A program made the position numbers and the translations under genes. From Paraburkholderia solitsugae (lineage in GTDB: Bacteria > Pseudomonadota > Gammaproteobacteria > Burkholderiales > Burkholderiaceae), in contig NZ_WOEY01000009.1 in assembly GCF_013177695.1 (NCBI RefSeq), positions 1 to 64,000 of the forward strand: a DNA stretch of 64,000 nt. Direction: 5' to 3'. Every line of letters starts with the position of its first letter. Positions within the stretch are counted from its first letter, which is position 1. Shown piece after piece: positions 44,827 to 56,135 of the stretch. Below the pieces are notes generated by a model, which saw nothing but the letters and a program-made list of their open reading frames with translations, did not search any database and was not told where the DNA came from.

Positions 44827-45897
44827 TCAGACGAGGCGCCAACCAATCGACTCACCGCCACGCAGCGGCACAACAGGCGTGTCGCCGACCGGCAATTCAG
44901 CCGGCAGCGTCCATTCCTCGCGACGCAGCGTGACCTTCTCTTCGCTGCGCGGCAGACCGTAGAAATCCGCACCGAAGAAGCTGGCGAAGCCTTCGAGCTT
45001 GTCCAGTGCGCCGGCTTTGTCGAACGCTTCCGTATACAGCTCGAGCGCATGCAGCGCCGTGTAGCAACCCGCGCAACCGCAGGCGTGCTCCTTCAAGCCC
45101 TTCGGATGCGGCGCGCTATCGGTGCCGAGGAAAAAGCGCGGATTGCCCGAGGTCGCCGCCTCGACCAGCGCCACGCGATGCGTCTCGCGCTTCAACACCG
45201 GCAGGCAGTAGTAATGCGGGCGAATGCCGCCCTGGAAGATCGCGTTACGGTTGTAGAGCAGATGGTGCGCGGTAATCGTCGCGCCCAAGAGCCCCGGCGC
45301 CACGCCGGCTTCATGGATGTAGTCGACGGCATCCTTCGTGGTGATGTGCTCGAACACCACCTTCAGCGCCGGAAATTCGCGGCGCAGCGGCGTCATCACG
45401 CGGTCGATGAACACTTTCTCGCGGTCGAACAGGTCGATCGACGAATCGGTCACTTCGCCGTGCACCAGCAGCGGCATACCGGTCTCCTGCATCACCTCGA
45501 GCGTTTTGGCGCACTTCATGATGTCCGTGACGCCCGCGTCCGAGTTGGTCGTCGCGCCCGCCGGGTACAGCTTCACGCCATGCACGAAGCCGCTTTCGCG
45601 CGCGCGGCGGATTTCGTCGGGCGGCGTGTTGTCGGTCAGGTACAGCGTCATCAGCGGCTCGAACTTCGCCCCGGCCGGGATCGCGGCGACGATGCGCTCG
45701 CGGTACGCCTGCGCCATCGCGGTTGTGGTGACCGGCGGCTTCAGGTTAGGCATGATGATCGCGCGGCCGAACTGGCGCGCGGTGTCCGGCAGCACGGCAG
45801 CGAGCATCTCGCCGTCGCGAACGTGCAGGTGCCAGTCGTCCGGGCGGGCGAGCGTAACGGAGTCGATGGAATCGAGGGGGGCGTTGGAAGCGGTCAT
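44827..45897 (-). CDS. pyrC: dihydroorotase
   Basis: 356-residue zinc amidohydrolase closing carbamoyl-aspartate to dihydroorotate. [20 protein letters not shown] holds the His-x-His metal ligands; [19 protein letters not shown] includes the carboxylated Lys; [30 protein letters not shown] and [10 protein letters not shown] complete the site. This is the type found in E. coli. Start ATG at MTASNAPLD was preferred to one 26 codons upstream, whose extension is not family-like. Confidence 0.96.
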   Translation of the reverse strand: MTASNAPLDSIDSVTLARPDDWHLHVRDGEMLAAVLPDTARQFGRAIIMPNLKPPVTTTAMAQAYRERIVAAIPAGAKFEPLMTLYLTDNTPPDEIRRARESGFVHGVKLYPAGATTNSDAGVTDIMKCAKTLEVMQETGMPLLVHGEVTDSSIDLFDREKVFIDRVMTPLRREFPALKVVFEHITTKDAVDYIHEAGVAPGLLGATITAHHLLYNRNAIFQGGIRPHYYCLPVLKRETHRVALVEAATSGNPRFFLGTDSAPHPKGLKEHACGCAGCYTALHALELYTEAFDKAGALDKLEGFASFFGADFYGLPRSEEKVTLRREEWTLPAELPVGDTPVVPLRGGESIGWRLV

Positions 45898-46086
45898 GGC
45901 GAGAGGGGAACGAGATTCGGCGGCAAAAAAGCAAATCGGCATGCTCAAAGCGGTACAAATCACAGCAAATCGCAACGCTAAGGCCTAAACATACGTCAAT
46001 TTTGCTATTTGGCGCTTCTGGCTCGGTGATATGCTTGGAAAATCATCATTGTAACGGCTTGCCCCGTTCACAGGCTTACCCGCAAC

Positions 46087-47013
46087 ATGTGCCAACTTCT
46101 CGGAATGAACTGCGCCGCGCCGACGGACGTCACGTTCTCGTTCACCGGCTTTGCGGCGCGCGGCGGCGTCACCGATCACCATGCAGACGGCTGGGGCATC
46201 GCCTTCTTCGAAGATAAAGCCTGCCGCCTGTTCATCGATCATCAATCGTCGGCCACCTCGCCGATCGCCGAGATGGTCAAGCGCTACCCGATCAAATCGA
46301 AGAACACGATCGCGCATATCCGCAAGGCGACGCAAGGGCACATCCTGCTCGAAAACTGCCATCCGTTCATGCGCGAACTGTGGGGGCGCCACTGGATCTT
46401 CGCGCACAACGGCGACCTGAAAGATTATTCGCCGGCGCTAAACGGCGTCTATCAACCTGTCGGCACGACCGATAGCGAACTCGCGTTCTGCGCGCTGCTG
46501 CAAGGTTTGCGCAAGGCGTTCCCGGGCTGCCAACCGCCGCTGGAAGAACTGTTCGAGGCGCTCGAAACCCTCACGCGCGAGATCACGCAATTCGGCGTGT
46601 TCAATTTCCTGATGTCGAACGGCCAGGCGCAGTTCGCACATTGCTCGACGCATCTGCACTACATCGTGCGGCGCTGGCCGTTCTCGACCGCCCATCTGGT
46701 CGATGCGGACGTGTCAATCGATTTCGCCAAATACACGACGCCGGAAGACCGCGTCGCCGTCATCGCGACCAAGCCGCTCACCGATAACGAAGTGTGGACC
46801 GCTTTCCAGCCAGGCGATCTGATGATGTTCCAGCACGGCGAAGTGATCAGTCGGGTCAATGTGCCGGTGCCGGCCTCGGTGCTGGAAAAGCTGCGCAATC
46901 CGGAATTGGACGCATCGGCTTCGGCGACTACGATTGCGGCCACGATTGAGGCGGTAGCCACGGCCGAGGTCGACCTCGAAGCGGCCGACGACACCGCCGC
47001 TTTCGAATCCTGA
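46087..47013 (+). CDS. class II glutamine amidotransferase-like protein (YafJ type)
   Basis: 308 residues. The N-terminal nucleophile Cys2 in MCQLLGMNCAAPTDVTFSFT, then DHHADGWGIAFFED, HIRKATQGHILLENCHPFMR and WIFAHNGDLKDYSP form the Ntn-hydrolase glutaminase site. There is no synthetase domain, so the acceptor substrate is unknown. Divergent from pyrC. The C-terminal 35 residues are Ala/Glu-rich and likely disordered. Confidence 0.88.
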   Translation: MCQLLGMNCAAPTDVTFSFTGFAARGGVTDHHADGWGIAFFEDKACRLFIDHQSSATSPIAEMVKRYPIKSKNTIAHIRKATQGHILLENCHPFMRELWGRHWIFAHNGDLKDYSPALNGVYQPVGTTDSELAFCALLQGLRKAFPGCQPPLEELFEALETLTREITQFGVFNFLMSNGQAQFAHCSTHLHYIVRRWPFSTAHLVDADVSIDFAKYTTPEDRVAVIATKPLTDNEVWTAFQPGDLMMFQHGEVISRVNVPVPASVLEKLRNPELDASASATTIAATIEAVATAEVDLEAADDTAAFES

Positions 47014-47018
47014 TACGA

Positions 47019-47046
47019 AAAAGCCGCTTCTTTCGAGGCGGCTTCA
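47019..47046 (+). terminator. terminator 1 after the amidotransferase gene
   Basis: AAGCCGC-ttctttcgag-GCGGCTT just after the stop codon. Confidence 0.7.
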
Positions 47047-47057
47047 GACTGCTGACC

Positions 47058-47094
47058 AACCCCACGTTTTTCGGAGCGAGGGGTTTTGTTTTTC
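47058..47094. terminator. terminator 2, shared with gltL side
   Basis: AACCCC ... GGGGTT with inner CG pairs, then TTGTTTTT. The double arrangement copies that at 14149-14219. Confidence 0.7.
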
Positions 47095-47150
47095 AGGCCA
47101 GGTTTTCTGCATGGGCCACGCCAACCAGCCAGCGCGGCCAGGCGACACCC

Positions 47151-47876
47151 TTAGTGCAGGATCTTCGCCAGAAAATCCTTCGCGCGATCCGACTTCGGAT
47201 TCGCGAAGAAGTCTTCCTTGCGGTCGTCTTCGACGATCAAGCCCTTATCCATGAAGATCACGCGGTGCGCGACCTTCTTGGCAAAGCCCATTTCGTGCGT
47301 GACGCACATCATCGTCATACCTTCCTGCGCGAGTTCGACCATCACGTCGAGCACTTCGTTGATCATTTCCGGATCGAGCGCCGAGGTCGGTTCGTCGAAC
47401 AGCATCGCGATCGGGTCCATCGACAGCGCGCGCGCAATCGCCACACGCTGCTGCTGACCGCCCGACAATTGCCCCGGAAACTTATCCGCATGCGCACGCA
47501 GACCGACGCGGTCGAGGAGCTTGTAGCCCTTGGTGGTGGCTTCGTCCTTCGAGCGGCCCAGCACCTTGATCTGCGCAAGCGTCAGGTTCTGCACGATCGA
47601 CAGATGCGGGAACAGCTCAAAGTGCTGGAACACCATGCCGACCTTGGCACGCAGCTTCGACAGATTGGTTTTCTTGTCGGTCAGCGATTGGCCGTTGATG
47701 ACGATCTCGCCCTTCTGGAACGGCTCGAGGCCGTTGACGGTTTTGATCAGCGTGGACTTGCCCGAGCCCGACGGCCCGCACACCACCACCACTTCACCTT
47801 TTTTGACTTCCGTCGTGCAGTCGGTCAGCACTTGAAAGTGGCCGTACCACTTCGAAACATTCTTGATAGAGATCAT
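47151..47876 (-). CDS. gltL: glutamate/aspartate ABC transporter ATP-binding protein
   Basis: 241 residues. Walker [14 protein letters not shown]-loop [12 protein letters not shown], signature [15 protein letters not shown], Walker [16 protein letters not shown], switch His in [12 protein letters not shown]. Energises polar amino-acid uptake. ATG at [12 protein letters not shown] overlaps the gltK stop by four bases. Confidence 0.95.
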   Translation of the reverse strand: MISIKNVSKWYGHFQVLTDCTTEVKKGEVVVVCGPSGSGKSTLIKTVNGLEPFQKGEIVINGQSLTDKKTNLSKLRAKVGMVFQHFELFPHLSIVQNLTLAQIKVLGRSKDEATTKGYKLLDRVGLRAHADKFPGQLSGGQQQRVAIARALSMDPIAMLFDEPTSALDPEMINEVLDVMVELAQEGMTMMCVTHEMGFAKKVAHRVIFMDKGLIVEDDRKEDFFANPKSDRAKDFLAKILH

Positions 47877-48550
47877 CTTGCGACCTTTTTCTGAAGACCT
47901 TTGACGAGGCTCGACGCGATCACGCAGATCACGAAATAACACGCGCCCGCGAACAGTACCATCTCGACATTCGTACCGTCACGGTCGCCAATATTCGTGG
48001 CGGTGCGGAAGAAGTCGGCGAGGCTGATCACGTAGACGAGCGACGTATCCTGAAACAGCACGATACCCTGCGTAAGCAGCAGCGGCACCATCGCGCGGAA
48101 CGCCTGCGGCAGCACGATGAGACGCATCGCCTGCGGGTAGCTCATGCCGAGCGCAAACGCGGCATTGACCTGCCCGCGCGGCACCGCCTGAATACCGGCA
48201 CGGATAATCTCCGAATAGTACGCAGCCTCGAAGAGCGAGAAAGCGACCATCGCCGACGCGAGACGAATGTCGATATCCGGTGACAAGCCCAGCACGTTTT
48301 GCAGCACCTGCGGCACGATCAGGAAGAACCACAGCAACACCATCACCAGCGGGATCGAACGGAAGATCGTGACATAAGCCTTCGCGAACCATTCGAACGG
48401 CTTGAATGGTGAGAGCCGCATGATCGCGAGAATGGTGCCCCAGATGATGCCGATCACGATCGCAATCAGCGTGATCTTGATGGTGATGATCGCGCCGGTC
48501 CACAGCGTAGGCAGTGCGCCCGGAATACCGCTCCAGTCGAAATGATGCAT
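47873..48550 (-). CDS. gltK: glutamate/aspartate ABC transporter permease
   Basis: 225 residues, about five membrane segments. The permease EAA loop is [22 protein letters not shown] then [19 protein letters not shown] was chosen over a GTG one codon upstream because GGAGG then sits 6 nt before it; it overlaps the gltJ stop (TGATG). Forms a heterodimer with GltJ. Confidence 0.94.
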   Translation of the reverse strand: MHHFDWSGIPGALPTLWTGAIITIKITLIAIVIGIIWGTILAIMRLSPFKPFEWFAKAYVTIFRSIPLVMVLLWFFLIVPQVLQNVLGLSPDIDIRLASAMVAFSLFEAAYYSEIIRAGIQAVPRGQVNAAFALGMSYPQAMRLIVLPQAFRAMVPLLLTQGIVLFQDTSLVYVISLADFFRTATNIGDRDGTNVEMVLFAGACYFVICVIASSLVKGLQKKVAR

Positions 48551-49290
48551 CACTTACCTCCGATATAGCCGGGCAACCGGGTCTTGTGTTCGACCCAGCG
48601 CATCAGTTGCATCACGACCAGATTGATCAGCACATACGCCAGCGTGACCGCGATGAACGACTCATACGTCTGCGACGTGTAATCGACCAGTTGGCGCGCC
48701 TGGGCGGACAGATCCAGCAGACCGATCGTCGATGCCACTGCCGAATTCTTGAAGATATTCAGAAACTCGGACGTGAGCGGCGGCACGATGATCCGGTACG
48801 CAACCGGCAGCAGCACGTAGCGATATGTCTGCCATTGCGTGAAACCCATGGCCAGACCCGCGGCGCGCTGGCCGCGCGGCAACGCGTTGATGCCCGAGCG
48901 CACCTGCTCGCACACGCGCGCGGCAGTGAAGAGCCCGAGACAGATGATCGACGACGAGAAAAACTGCGCGCTCGGCGGTAGTTGCTTGTACCAGTTCCCC
49001 ATCGACACGGGCAGCAACTCCGGTATCACCAGATACCAGATGAAGAACTGCACGATCAGTGGGATGTTGCGGAAGATCGCGACATAGAGCGTGCCGATAC
49101 CCGACGCCCATTTGTTCGGCACCGTGCGCAGCACACCGAACAACGAACCGACGATCAGCGCGATCACCCATGCCGACAGCGACACGGTAATCGTCACCCA
49201 GAAGCCGGACATCAGCCAGCCCAGATAGGTAGTCGGCTCGCCGGTGGAGACCGGACTCAGCAGAATGCCCCAGTTCCAGTGATATGACAT
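48550..49290 (-). CDS. gltJ: glutamate/aspartate ABC transporter permease
   Basis: 246 residues, about five membrane segments. [20 protein letters not shown] and the EAA loop [20 protein letters not shown] then [19 protein letters not shown] are typical of GltJ. ATG with GGAG 8 nt upstream was preferred to a TTG two codons earlier. Second gene of gltIJKL. Confidence 0.94.
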   Translation of the reverse strand: MSYHWNWGILLSPVSTGEPTTYLGWLMSGFWVTITVSLSAWVIALIVGSLFGVLRTVPNKWASGIGTLYVAIFRNIPLIVQFFIWYLVIPELLPVSMGNWYKQLPPSAQFFSSSIICLGLFTAARVCEQVRSGINALPRGQRAAGLAMGFTQWQTYRYVLLPVAYRIIVPPLTSEFLNIFKNSAVASTIGLLDLSAQARQLVDYTSQTYESFIAVTLAYVLINLVVMQLMRWVEHKTRLPGYIGGK

Positions 49291-49372
49291 GACCAAGACT
49301 CCAGCAAAAAGAAACGGAAGAAGCGCGCGGCCCCTTCCGTCTCGTTCAGCGTTTCAAAAAAACAGCTAAGGT

Positions 49373-50266
49373 TTAATCGATTGCCTTGTCATTCGGGCTC
49401 TTGTAGAGCGCCTTCATGTCATCGCTTTCCGGGAAGTTCAGGTTCAGGCCCTTCGGCGGAATCGGCGATTCGAACCACTTCTTGTAGATCTGATCGGCTT
49501 CGCCCGAGGTCTCGACCTTCGCAATCGCGTCGTCGACCACCTTCTTGAATTCCGGATCGTTCTTGCGAATCATGCAGCCGTACGCTTCATGCGATTGCGG
49601 CGTGCCGACGATAACGAAGTCGCCCGGGTTGTTCGACTTGGCGCGCTCGCCTGCCAGCAGCGCGTCGTCCATCATGAACGCAGCAGCGCGGCCGGTGGAG
49701 AGCGTCAGGAACGACTCGCCGTGGTCTTTCGCGCTGATGATGTTCATGCCCATGCTCTTTTCCTGGTTCATCTTACGAAGCAGGCGCTCGGAGGTTGTGC
49801 CGGCGGTCGTGACGACCGTCTTGCCCTTCAGGTCCGCGAAGTCCTTGATGCCGGAGTCTTTCTTGGTCATCAGGCGCGTGCCGATCACGAAGATCGTGTT
49901 CGAGAACGCAGCTTGTTGCTGGCGCTCGGCGTTATTCGTGGTCGAGCCGCATTCCATGTCGACGGTGCCGTTCTGCACCAGCGGAATACGGTTTTGCGAC
50001 GTGACCGGCGTCAGCTTGACCTTCAGGTTAGGCATGTTCAGCTTCTGCTTAACCGCCTCCACCACCTTCAGCGCGAATTCCTGCGAGTAGCCGATGACAT
50101 TCTGCTTGTCGTCGTAATACGAAAACGGGATCGACGATTCGCGATGACCCAGCGAAATGACGCCCGTGTCCTTGATCTTTTTCAGCGTACCGGCGTCTTG
50201 CGCATGCGCGCCAACCGTAAACAGTCCGAGAGTCGCGAGCAGCAGCGCAGCTTTTTTAATCTTCAT
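49373..50266 (-). CDS. gltI: periplasmic glutamate/aspartate-binding protein
   Basis: 297 residues with a Sec signal peptide, MKIKKAALLLATLGLFTVGA, probably cut after AHA near residue 22. The SBP_bac_3 fold follows: GVISLGHRESSIPFSYYDD, GYSQEFALKVVEAVKQKL, VDMECGSTTNNAERQQQAAF. AAGGAGAT precedes the ATG. It heads the gltIJKL operon, beside glutamate dehydrogenase, which suggests use of glutamate as carbon and nitrogen source. Confidence 0.95.
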   Translation of the reverse strand: MKIKKAALLLATLGLFTVGAHAQDAGTLKKIKDTGVISLGHRESSIPFSYYDDKQNVIGYSQEFALKVVEAVKQKLNMPNLKVKLTPVTSQNRIPLVQNGTVDMECGSTTNNAERQQQAAFSNTIFVIGTRLMTKKDSGIKDFADLKGKTVVTTAGTTSERLLRKMNQEKSMGMNIISAKDHGESFLTLSTGRAAAFMMDDALLAGERAKSNNPGDFVIVGTPQSHEAYGCMIRKNDPEFKKVVDDAIAKVETSGEADQIYKKWFESPIPPKGLNLNFPESDDMKALYKSPNDKAID

Positions 50267-50364
50267 GTGTGATCTCCTTGGCAAGAACCGGCGCCAGTTT
50301 AGCAAAGTAATTATTCTGAAAGTATCGCTATAAACCATGTTTGTTGCGTGTCCGCCAATCCCCC

Positions 50365-50414
50365 AACGGGACGTCTTTCGGGCCGGGGGACTTCCTCCGG
50401 TGCGCGCGCCGCTA
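50365..50414. repeat. two copies of the GGGGACTTCCTTCGGGG-like element
   Basis: AACGGGACGTCTTTCGGGCC is followed directly by GGGGGACTTCCTCCGGTGCG then CGCGCC. Both resemble the element before ruvB at 34517. Confidence 0.45.
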
Positions 50415-50478
50415 CCCGCATTGTCGTTCTAAATGGCGCTTCCTGGACGGTTGGTCAATCTTTCGGACATGCGAAGAC

Positions 50479-50503
50479 GGGCGGCATCGATACGATGCCG
50501 CCC
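50479..50503. repeat. long perfect inverted repeat downstream of gdhA
   Basis: GGGCGGCATCG-ATA-CGATGCCGCCC, 11-bp arms. A second stem ACGCCGT-cttgtga-ACGGCGT lies at 50516. Neither has a U tract on the gdhA strand, so termination may need Rho or the stems may protect the mRNA. Confidence 0.6.
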
Positions 50504-50593
50504 GCCGGGTGATGCACGCCGTCTTGTGAACGGCGTTGGAGCAAGTTTTTAGCGGTCCGCGAGGTAGCGGCCCCGCCGTTTCACGCAATCAGA

Positions 50594-51907
50594 TCAGGGG
50601 TACAGGCCGCGCAATTCGCGCGCTTCCAGGATCCGCTTACACGCGACGATAAACGCCGCGGTCCGCACGGACACCTTCTGTTCGCTCGACACTTGCCACA
50701 CTGCGGCAAAGGCTTCACGCATCACGCGCTCGAGACGCTGGTTGATCTCGTCTTCCGTCCAGAAGAAGCTCGAGAAGTCCTGGACCCATTCGAAGTACGA
50801 CACCGTCACGCCACCAGCGTTGGCCACGACGTCCGGAATCACGAGGATGCCACGGTCGTGCAGAATGTCGTCCGCTGCCGTGGTGGTCGGGCCGTTGGCG
50901 CCTTCCACGACGATCTTCGTCTTGATCTTGCCGGCGTTCTTTTCGGTGATCTGATTTTCCAGCGCGGCCGGAATCAGGATGTCGGATTCGACCGTCCAGA
51001 AGTCGTCGTTCGCGATTGCGTCGGCTTCCGGGAAGCCACCCACGCCGCCATTCTTCGCCACGTAATCCGCCAGCGCGACAGCATCGATACCAGTCGACTT
51101 GTGCACCGTGCCGGTGTGATCCTGCACCGCGACCAGCTTCGAGCCCGCTTCCTGGAACAGGCGCGCTGCGATGCCGCCCACGTTACCGAAGCCCTGCACG
51201 GCAATACGCGCGCCTTCGATGTCGACGCCAATGCGGCGTGCAGCTTCGGAAGCCACCACGAACACGCCACGGCCCGTCGCTTCACGGCGGCCCAGCGAAC
51301 CACCCAGCGCGATCGGCTTGCCCGTCACCACGCCCGTGGCCGTTTGGCCCTGGTTCATGGAGTACGTGTCCATCATCCACGCCATGATCTGCTCGTTCGT
51401 GTTCACGTCCGGCGCGGGGATGTCGGTATTCGGTCCGATGATGATGCCGATTTCGCTGGTGTAGCGGCGCGTCACGCGCTCCAGCTCGCCACGCGACAGC
51501 GTGCGCGGGTCGACACGAATACCGCCCTTTGCGCCGCCGTACGGCACGTTCACAGCAGCATTCTTCACCGACATCCACGCCGAAAGCGCCATCACTTCCG
51601 ACAGCGTCACGTCCTGGTGATAACGCACGCCACCCTTACCCGGACCGCGCGACACGTTGTGCTGCACGCGATAGCCTTCGAAGTGCGCGACCGTGCCGTT
51701 ATCGAGTTCGATAGGCACATCGACGATCAGAATGCGCTTCGGGCGCTTCAGGGTTTCGAGCCAGCGGGACAGCGAGCCGAGGTACGGCGCGACGCGGTCG
51801 ACCTGACGCAGGTAGTTGCCCCACGGGCCGAGGTCGTCTTTATTCAGGTAGGAAGGAACCGACTGCAACGTTGATGCGGATTGTGCTGCTTGTTGCTGGG
51901 ATGACAT
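50594..51907 (-). CDS. gdhA: glutamate dehydrogenase
   Basis: 437 residues; interconverts glutamate and 2-oxoglutarate plus ammonia. Substrate loop [20 protein letters not shown] holds the catalytic Lys; [20 protein letters not shown] follows; the nucleotide fold has [19 protein letters not shown]. Asp-like coenzyme residue downstream suggests NAD(H), a catabolic role, but this needs testing. The gene is downstream of a LysR regulator and beside the glutamate transporter operon. Confidence 0.95.
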   Translation of the reverse strand: MSSQQQAAQSASTLQSVPSYLNKDDLGPWGNYLRQVDRVAPYLGSLSRWLETLKRPKRILIVDVPIELDNGTVAHFEGYRVQHNVSRGPGKGGVRYHQDVTLSEVMALSAWMSVKNAAVNVPYGGAKGGIRVDPRTLSRGELERVTRRYTSEIGIIIGPNTDIPAPDVNTNEQIMAWMMDTYSMNQGQTATGVVTGKPIALGGSLGRREATGRGVFVVASEAARRIGVDIEGARIAVQGFGNVGGIAARLFQEAGSKLVAVQDHTGTVHKSTGIDAVALADYVAKNGGVGGFPEADAIANDDFWTVESDILIPAALENQITEKNAGKIKTKIVVEGANGPTTTAADDILHDRGILVIPDVVANAGGVTVSYFEWVQDFSSFFWTEDEINQRLERVMREAFAAVWQVSSEQKVSVRTAAFIVACKRILEARELRGLYP

Positions 51908-52045
51908 GAACGCTCCGGCGTTGATCGAGTGACAGCATTGTCGAAAAACGCCGTTTTGAAATCCAATGCCGTTTCCTTATCCGATTATGTTTTTTTTGCA
52001 TGACCGTTAAGAAGCTGCAAATTCGCGTCGTGGGGACGCAGGTTT

Positions 52046-53008
52046 TCAGGCCGCGCCCGCGCCTTGCGCCAACTCCTCCGACACCACGTCCCACAACTGC
52101 CGCACGAGTATCTGCCGCGCATCGTCGCCTTTCGCGGCCAGCTTGTCGCGATAGAGGCGGATCTCCATGGTCAGCGTGAGCTGCCCCTCGGGCGTCCCAC
52201 GCGTTGCGCGATCGAGGCGGATCAGTTTGCCGTCAGCGACCGCCTCCTCCACCGCGCTGTAAGGCAGGAAGGCGATGCCGTGGCCGGCCAGCGCCATCGC
52301 TTTGAGTCCCTCGGCCATGTCGGTTTCGTACAGGCGGTCGAGATACAGGCGCTCCGGCGCATTAGCGAGGATCACTTCGGTCATGCGGCCGAGGTACGCG
52401 TTCGGCGTGTAGGTCAGATAGGGCGTAGGCGCTTCGGCCGTGCCCGGCAGCGTGTGCCGGGGACGCCCGGCGCGGCCCGGCGCCGAGAACGGGCTGATCG
52501 GCTCGTTGCCGAGCGTGAGCATGTCATAGCGCGCCGGATCGAGCGCGATGGGATGGCTCGGATGGTGATAGGCCATCATCAGATCGCAGCCGCCTTCCAC
52601 CAGCGCCAAAGCCGCATCGTGCACGTTCAACGCCCGCAGCCGGGTGTGGATCGGGCCCATCTGCGCTTCGATGCGCTGCAGCCAGCGCGGGAAGTACGTC
52701 AGCGACAGCGTGTGCGGCACTGCGAACTCGATGGTCGCCTGCGGCGTCGCCGTGTGCCCGCGCAGCAGGGCACGCGCCTCGTGGAACTGCGACAGCATGG
52801 CGAGCGCCTGCTCGTAGAACACCTGGCCTGCCGCCGTCAGCCGCGTCGGGTAAACCGAACGATCGATCAGTTCCGTGCCCAGCCACGCTTCCAGTGCCTG
52901 AATCCGCCGCGAAAACGCCGGCTGCGTGACATGACGCAATTCGGCCGAGCGGCTGAAACTACGCGTTTCCGCGAGCGAAACGAAGTCTTCGAGCCATTTC
53001 AGTTCCAT
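52046..53008 (-). CDS. LysR-family regulator upstream of gdhA
   Basis: 320 residues. Helix-turn-helix ELKWLEDFVSLAETRSFSRS then HVTQPAFSRRIQALEAWLGT, and a co-inducer domain (IEFAVPHTLSLTYFPRWLQR). Branch resembles HypT/YjiE-type regulators. It precedes gdhA on the same strand with a 138-bp gap and is divergent from purB; control of gdhA is plausible but unproven. Confidence 0.88.
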   Translation of the reverse strand: MELKWLEDFVSLAETRSFSRSAELRHVTQPAFSRRIQALEAWLGTELIDRSVYPTRLTAAGQVFYEQALAMLSQFHEARALLRGHTATPQATIEFAVPHTLSLTYFPRWLQRIEAQMGPIHTRLRALNVHDAALALVEGGCDLMMAYHHPSHPIALDPARYDMLTLGNEPISPFSAPGRAGRPRHTLPGTAEAPTPYLTYTPNAYLGRMTEVILANAPERLYLDRLYETDMAEGLKAMALAGHGIAFLPYSAVEEAVADGKLIRLDRATRGTPEGQLTLTMEIRLYRDKLAAKGDDARQILVRQLWDVVSEELAQGAGAA

Positions 53009-53085
53009 GCGGAGCCTGCTGCCAGCGGGAGGGAGGAAGTCAGCATTCTAGCGGCGCGGGGTGCCGCCGCCGGGTTGAGTGGTAA

Positions 53086-54561
<1,476 letters not shown>

Positions 54562-54608
54562 GGCAGCACGCAACTGCACACTGCCGCGCGACAACCGCCC
54601 GCGCAGTC

Positions 54609-54643
54609 AACGCCGTTCAGTTGAACCCTGAACGGCGTTTTTC
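54609..54643 (+). terminator. intrinsic terminator of purB
   Basis: AACGCCGTTCAG-ttgaacc-CTGAACGGCGTT (12-bp arms) then TTTTC. Confidence 0.9.
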
Positions 54644-54663
54644 ATTTGCGCGCCGCAGGGATG

Positions 54664-55422
54664 CTACGACAACAAGTCCGGCACTTCGCGCAAGGCCAGG
54701 TGGATATTCTGGTCGAAGTGATGCACTCGATAGCCGAACGGCTCGAAGAGCGCGTCCAATGAGCGGGATGAGTGGATCGTGATGTGTCCGTTACGCGGTG
54801 CGATGTACCAATGGTCCATCGCGCGCGGCGGCAGAGAGTCGATCGTCAATGTCGAAAACAGCATCACACCGTATGGCCTGAGCATGCTGAGTGCACTTGC
54901 GACCGTCTCGCGCGGCTCGGGTGTATGTTCCAGCACTTCGAAGGCCGTCACCAGATCGAATGAGTCAGACGCAGGTTCGGCGCCCCCTTGTCCCATCGGA
55001 TCCCAACTGTGGGCATCCACGCCACGTTCGCGCAACAACTCCGCCATGAGGCCATTTCCGCCTCCGTAGTCCAGACACTTGAGCCCGTCGCCTTTCGCGA
55101 TGAAATTCGCGATCGTCGCCACATTGGCCGCCGGACGGGCCTCGATATAGTCGGGATCGACATCCGCATAAGCCGCGTTGTAAATGTGCTTCGCAAACGC
55201 GCTCTTGCTCCACCGATCGAACGCATGCGTGAACACCAGTCCGCAGTCATCGCAGCGGTGGTAGTAAATGGGGATCGCGGCAAGCGGCAAGAAATGTCCG
55301 CGGCGTTCCTCGCAGTTCTTGTTGAAATCGACCACCCCGCAAAGCGGTGCCGTGCTCCGGCAAATCTTGCAGATTGAAACGCGTCCGACCGGGTCGAGCC
55401 TGTCGCCCTCGATATGCATCAT
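54664..55422 (-). CDS. SAM-dependent methyltransferase with N-terminal zinc-binding motif
   Basis: 252 residues. N-terminal CKICRSTAPLCG and YYHRCDDCGLVFTH form a probable Cys4 zinc site, as in Methyltransf_13-type proteins that often modify sugars. The Rossmann part has CLDYGGGNGLMAELLRERGV (motif I) and DLVTAFEVLEHTPEPRETV (motif IV). Substrate unknown. The ATG pair at MMHIEGD has AAAGG upstream; the longer frame looks non-coding. It appears less GC-rich than its neighbours by eye and has no partner gene, so acquisition by transfer is possible. Confidence 0.82.
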   Translation of the reverse strand: MMHIEGDRLDPVGRVSICKICRSTAPLCGVVDFNKNCEERRGHFLPLAAIPIYYHRCDDCGLVFTHAFDRWSKSAFAKHIYNAAYADVDPDYIEARPAANVATIANFIAKGDGLKCLDYGGGNGLMAELLRERGVDAHSWDPMGQGGAEPASDSFDLVTAFEVLEHTPEPRETVASALSMLRPYGVMLFSTLTIDSLPPRAMDHWYIAPRNGHITIHSSRSLDALFEPFGYRVHHFDQNIHLALREVPDLLS

Positions 55423-55565
55423 GTTCGCCGCCTTTGAGTTTCGATCCGCCAGAGAGACTGCGATTGGACCAAAGCGCGGAAAACAAAAGAATCGGATGCA
55501 TCCTAAAGCGCACAGATTCCTGACCGAAACTTCGGCGCACATGCGCAAACCGCGCCCAAATTGAA

Positions 55566-55596
55566 ACGACCCGGCCACTTACGCGGCCGGGTCGTC
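55566..55596 (-). terminator. terminator of gntK
   Basis: ACGACCCGGCC-gcgtaagt-GGCCGGGTCGT on the minus strand then TTCAATTT; the U tract is weak. Confidence 0.65.
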
Positions 55597-55621
55597 GATA
55601 TGCAGTGTGTGCCTTAGAGCC

Positions 55622-56128
55622 TCACCGCGCGGTCATCTGTACCAATACCTCGTCGACAATCTCCTCCGGCGACAATTCGATACTCACTGTGATCGCCTCG
55701 TCCGGGCCCGGCTCCTCGAGCGTATCGAGCTGGCTTTGCAACAGCGACGGATCGAAGAAGTGACCGGTACGCGTGGTCAACCGCCCGCGCAGCACCTCGA
55801 ACGAACCCTTCAGATAGACGAAGCACACGTCCTTATCACCGTTGCTACCGCCGCGCAGCACATCGCGGTACGAACGCTTCAGCGATGAACACGTGAACAC
55901 CGCCTTCTCGCCCGCCCTCTGCTTCTCTTCGATCGCCGCACGGATAGTTTGCAACCATGGCCAACGGTCTTCGTCGGTGAGCGGAATGCCGTGGTGCATT
56001 TTCTCCTTGTTGGCGGCGCTGTGAAACGCGTCGCCGTCGGTGAACGCGCAGTGCAGGCGTTCTGCCAGCATTTCGCCAATCCTCGTTTTGCCGGCGCCCG
56101 ACACGCCCATTGCGATCAGAATCATCAA
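55622..56128 (-). CDS. gntK: gluconokinase
   Basis: 168 residues; phosphorylates gluconate to 6-phosphogluconate. P-loop AMGVSGAGKTRIGEMLAERL, then FTDGDAFHSAANKEKMHHGI and PLTDEDRWPWLQTI, and CSSLKRSYRDVLRGG. The start is 7 bp after gntP. Feeds the Edd/Eda pathway encoded just upstream. Confidence 0.96.
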   Translation of the reverse strand: MMILIAMGVSGAGKTRIGEMLAERLHCAFTDGDAFHSAANKEKMHHGIPLTDEDRWPWLQTIRAAIEEKQRAGEKAVFTCSSLKRSYRDVLRGGSNGDKDVCFVYLKGSFEVLRGRLTTRTGHFFDPSLLQSQLDTLEEPGPDEAITVSIELSPEEIVDEVLVQMTAR

Positions 56129-56135
56129 AAACTCC

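Larger units (their letters stand above)
50267..50593. other. gene-less region between gltI and gdhA
   Basis: Holds the gltI leader and promoter (AT-rich near 50290-50340, boxes not clear), two copies of a GGGACNTC-type element, and three hairpins at 50479-50503, 50516-50536 and around 50553-50575 beyond the gdhA stop. No gene seen. Confidence 0.5.
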
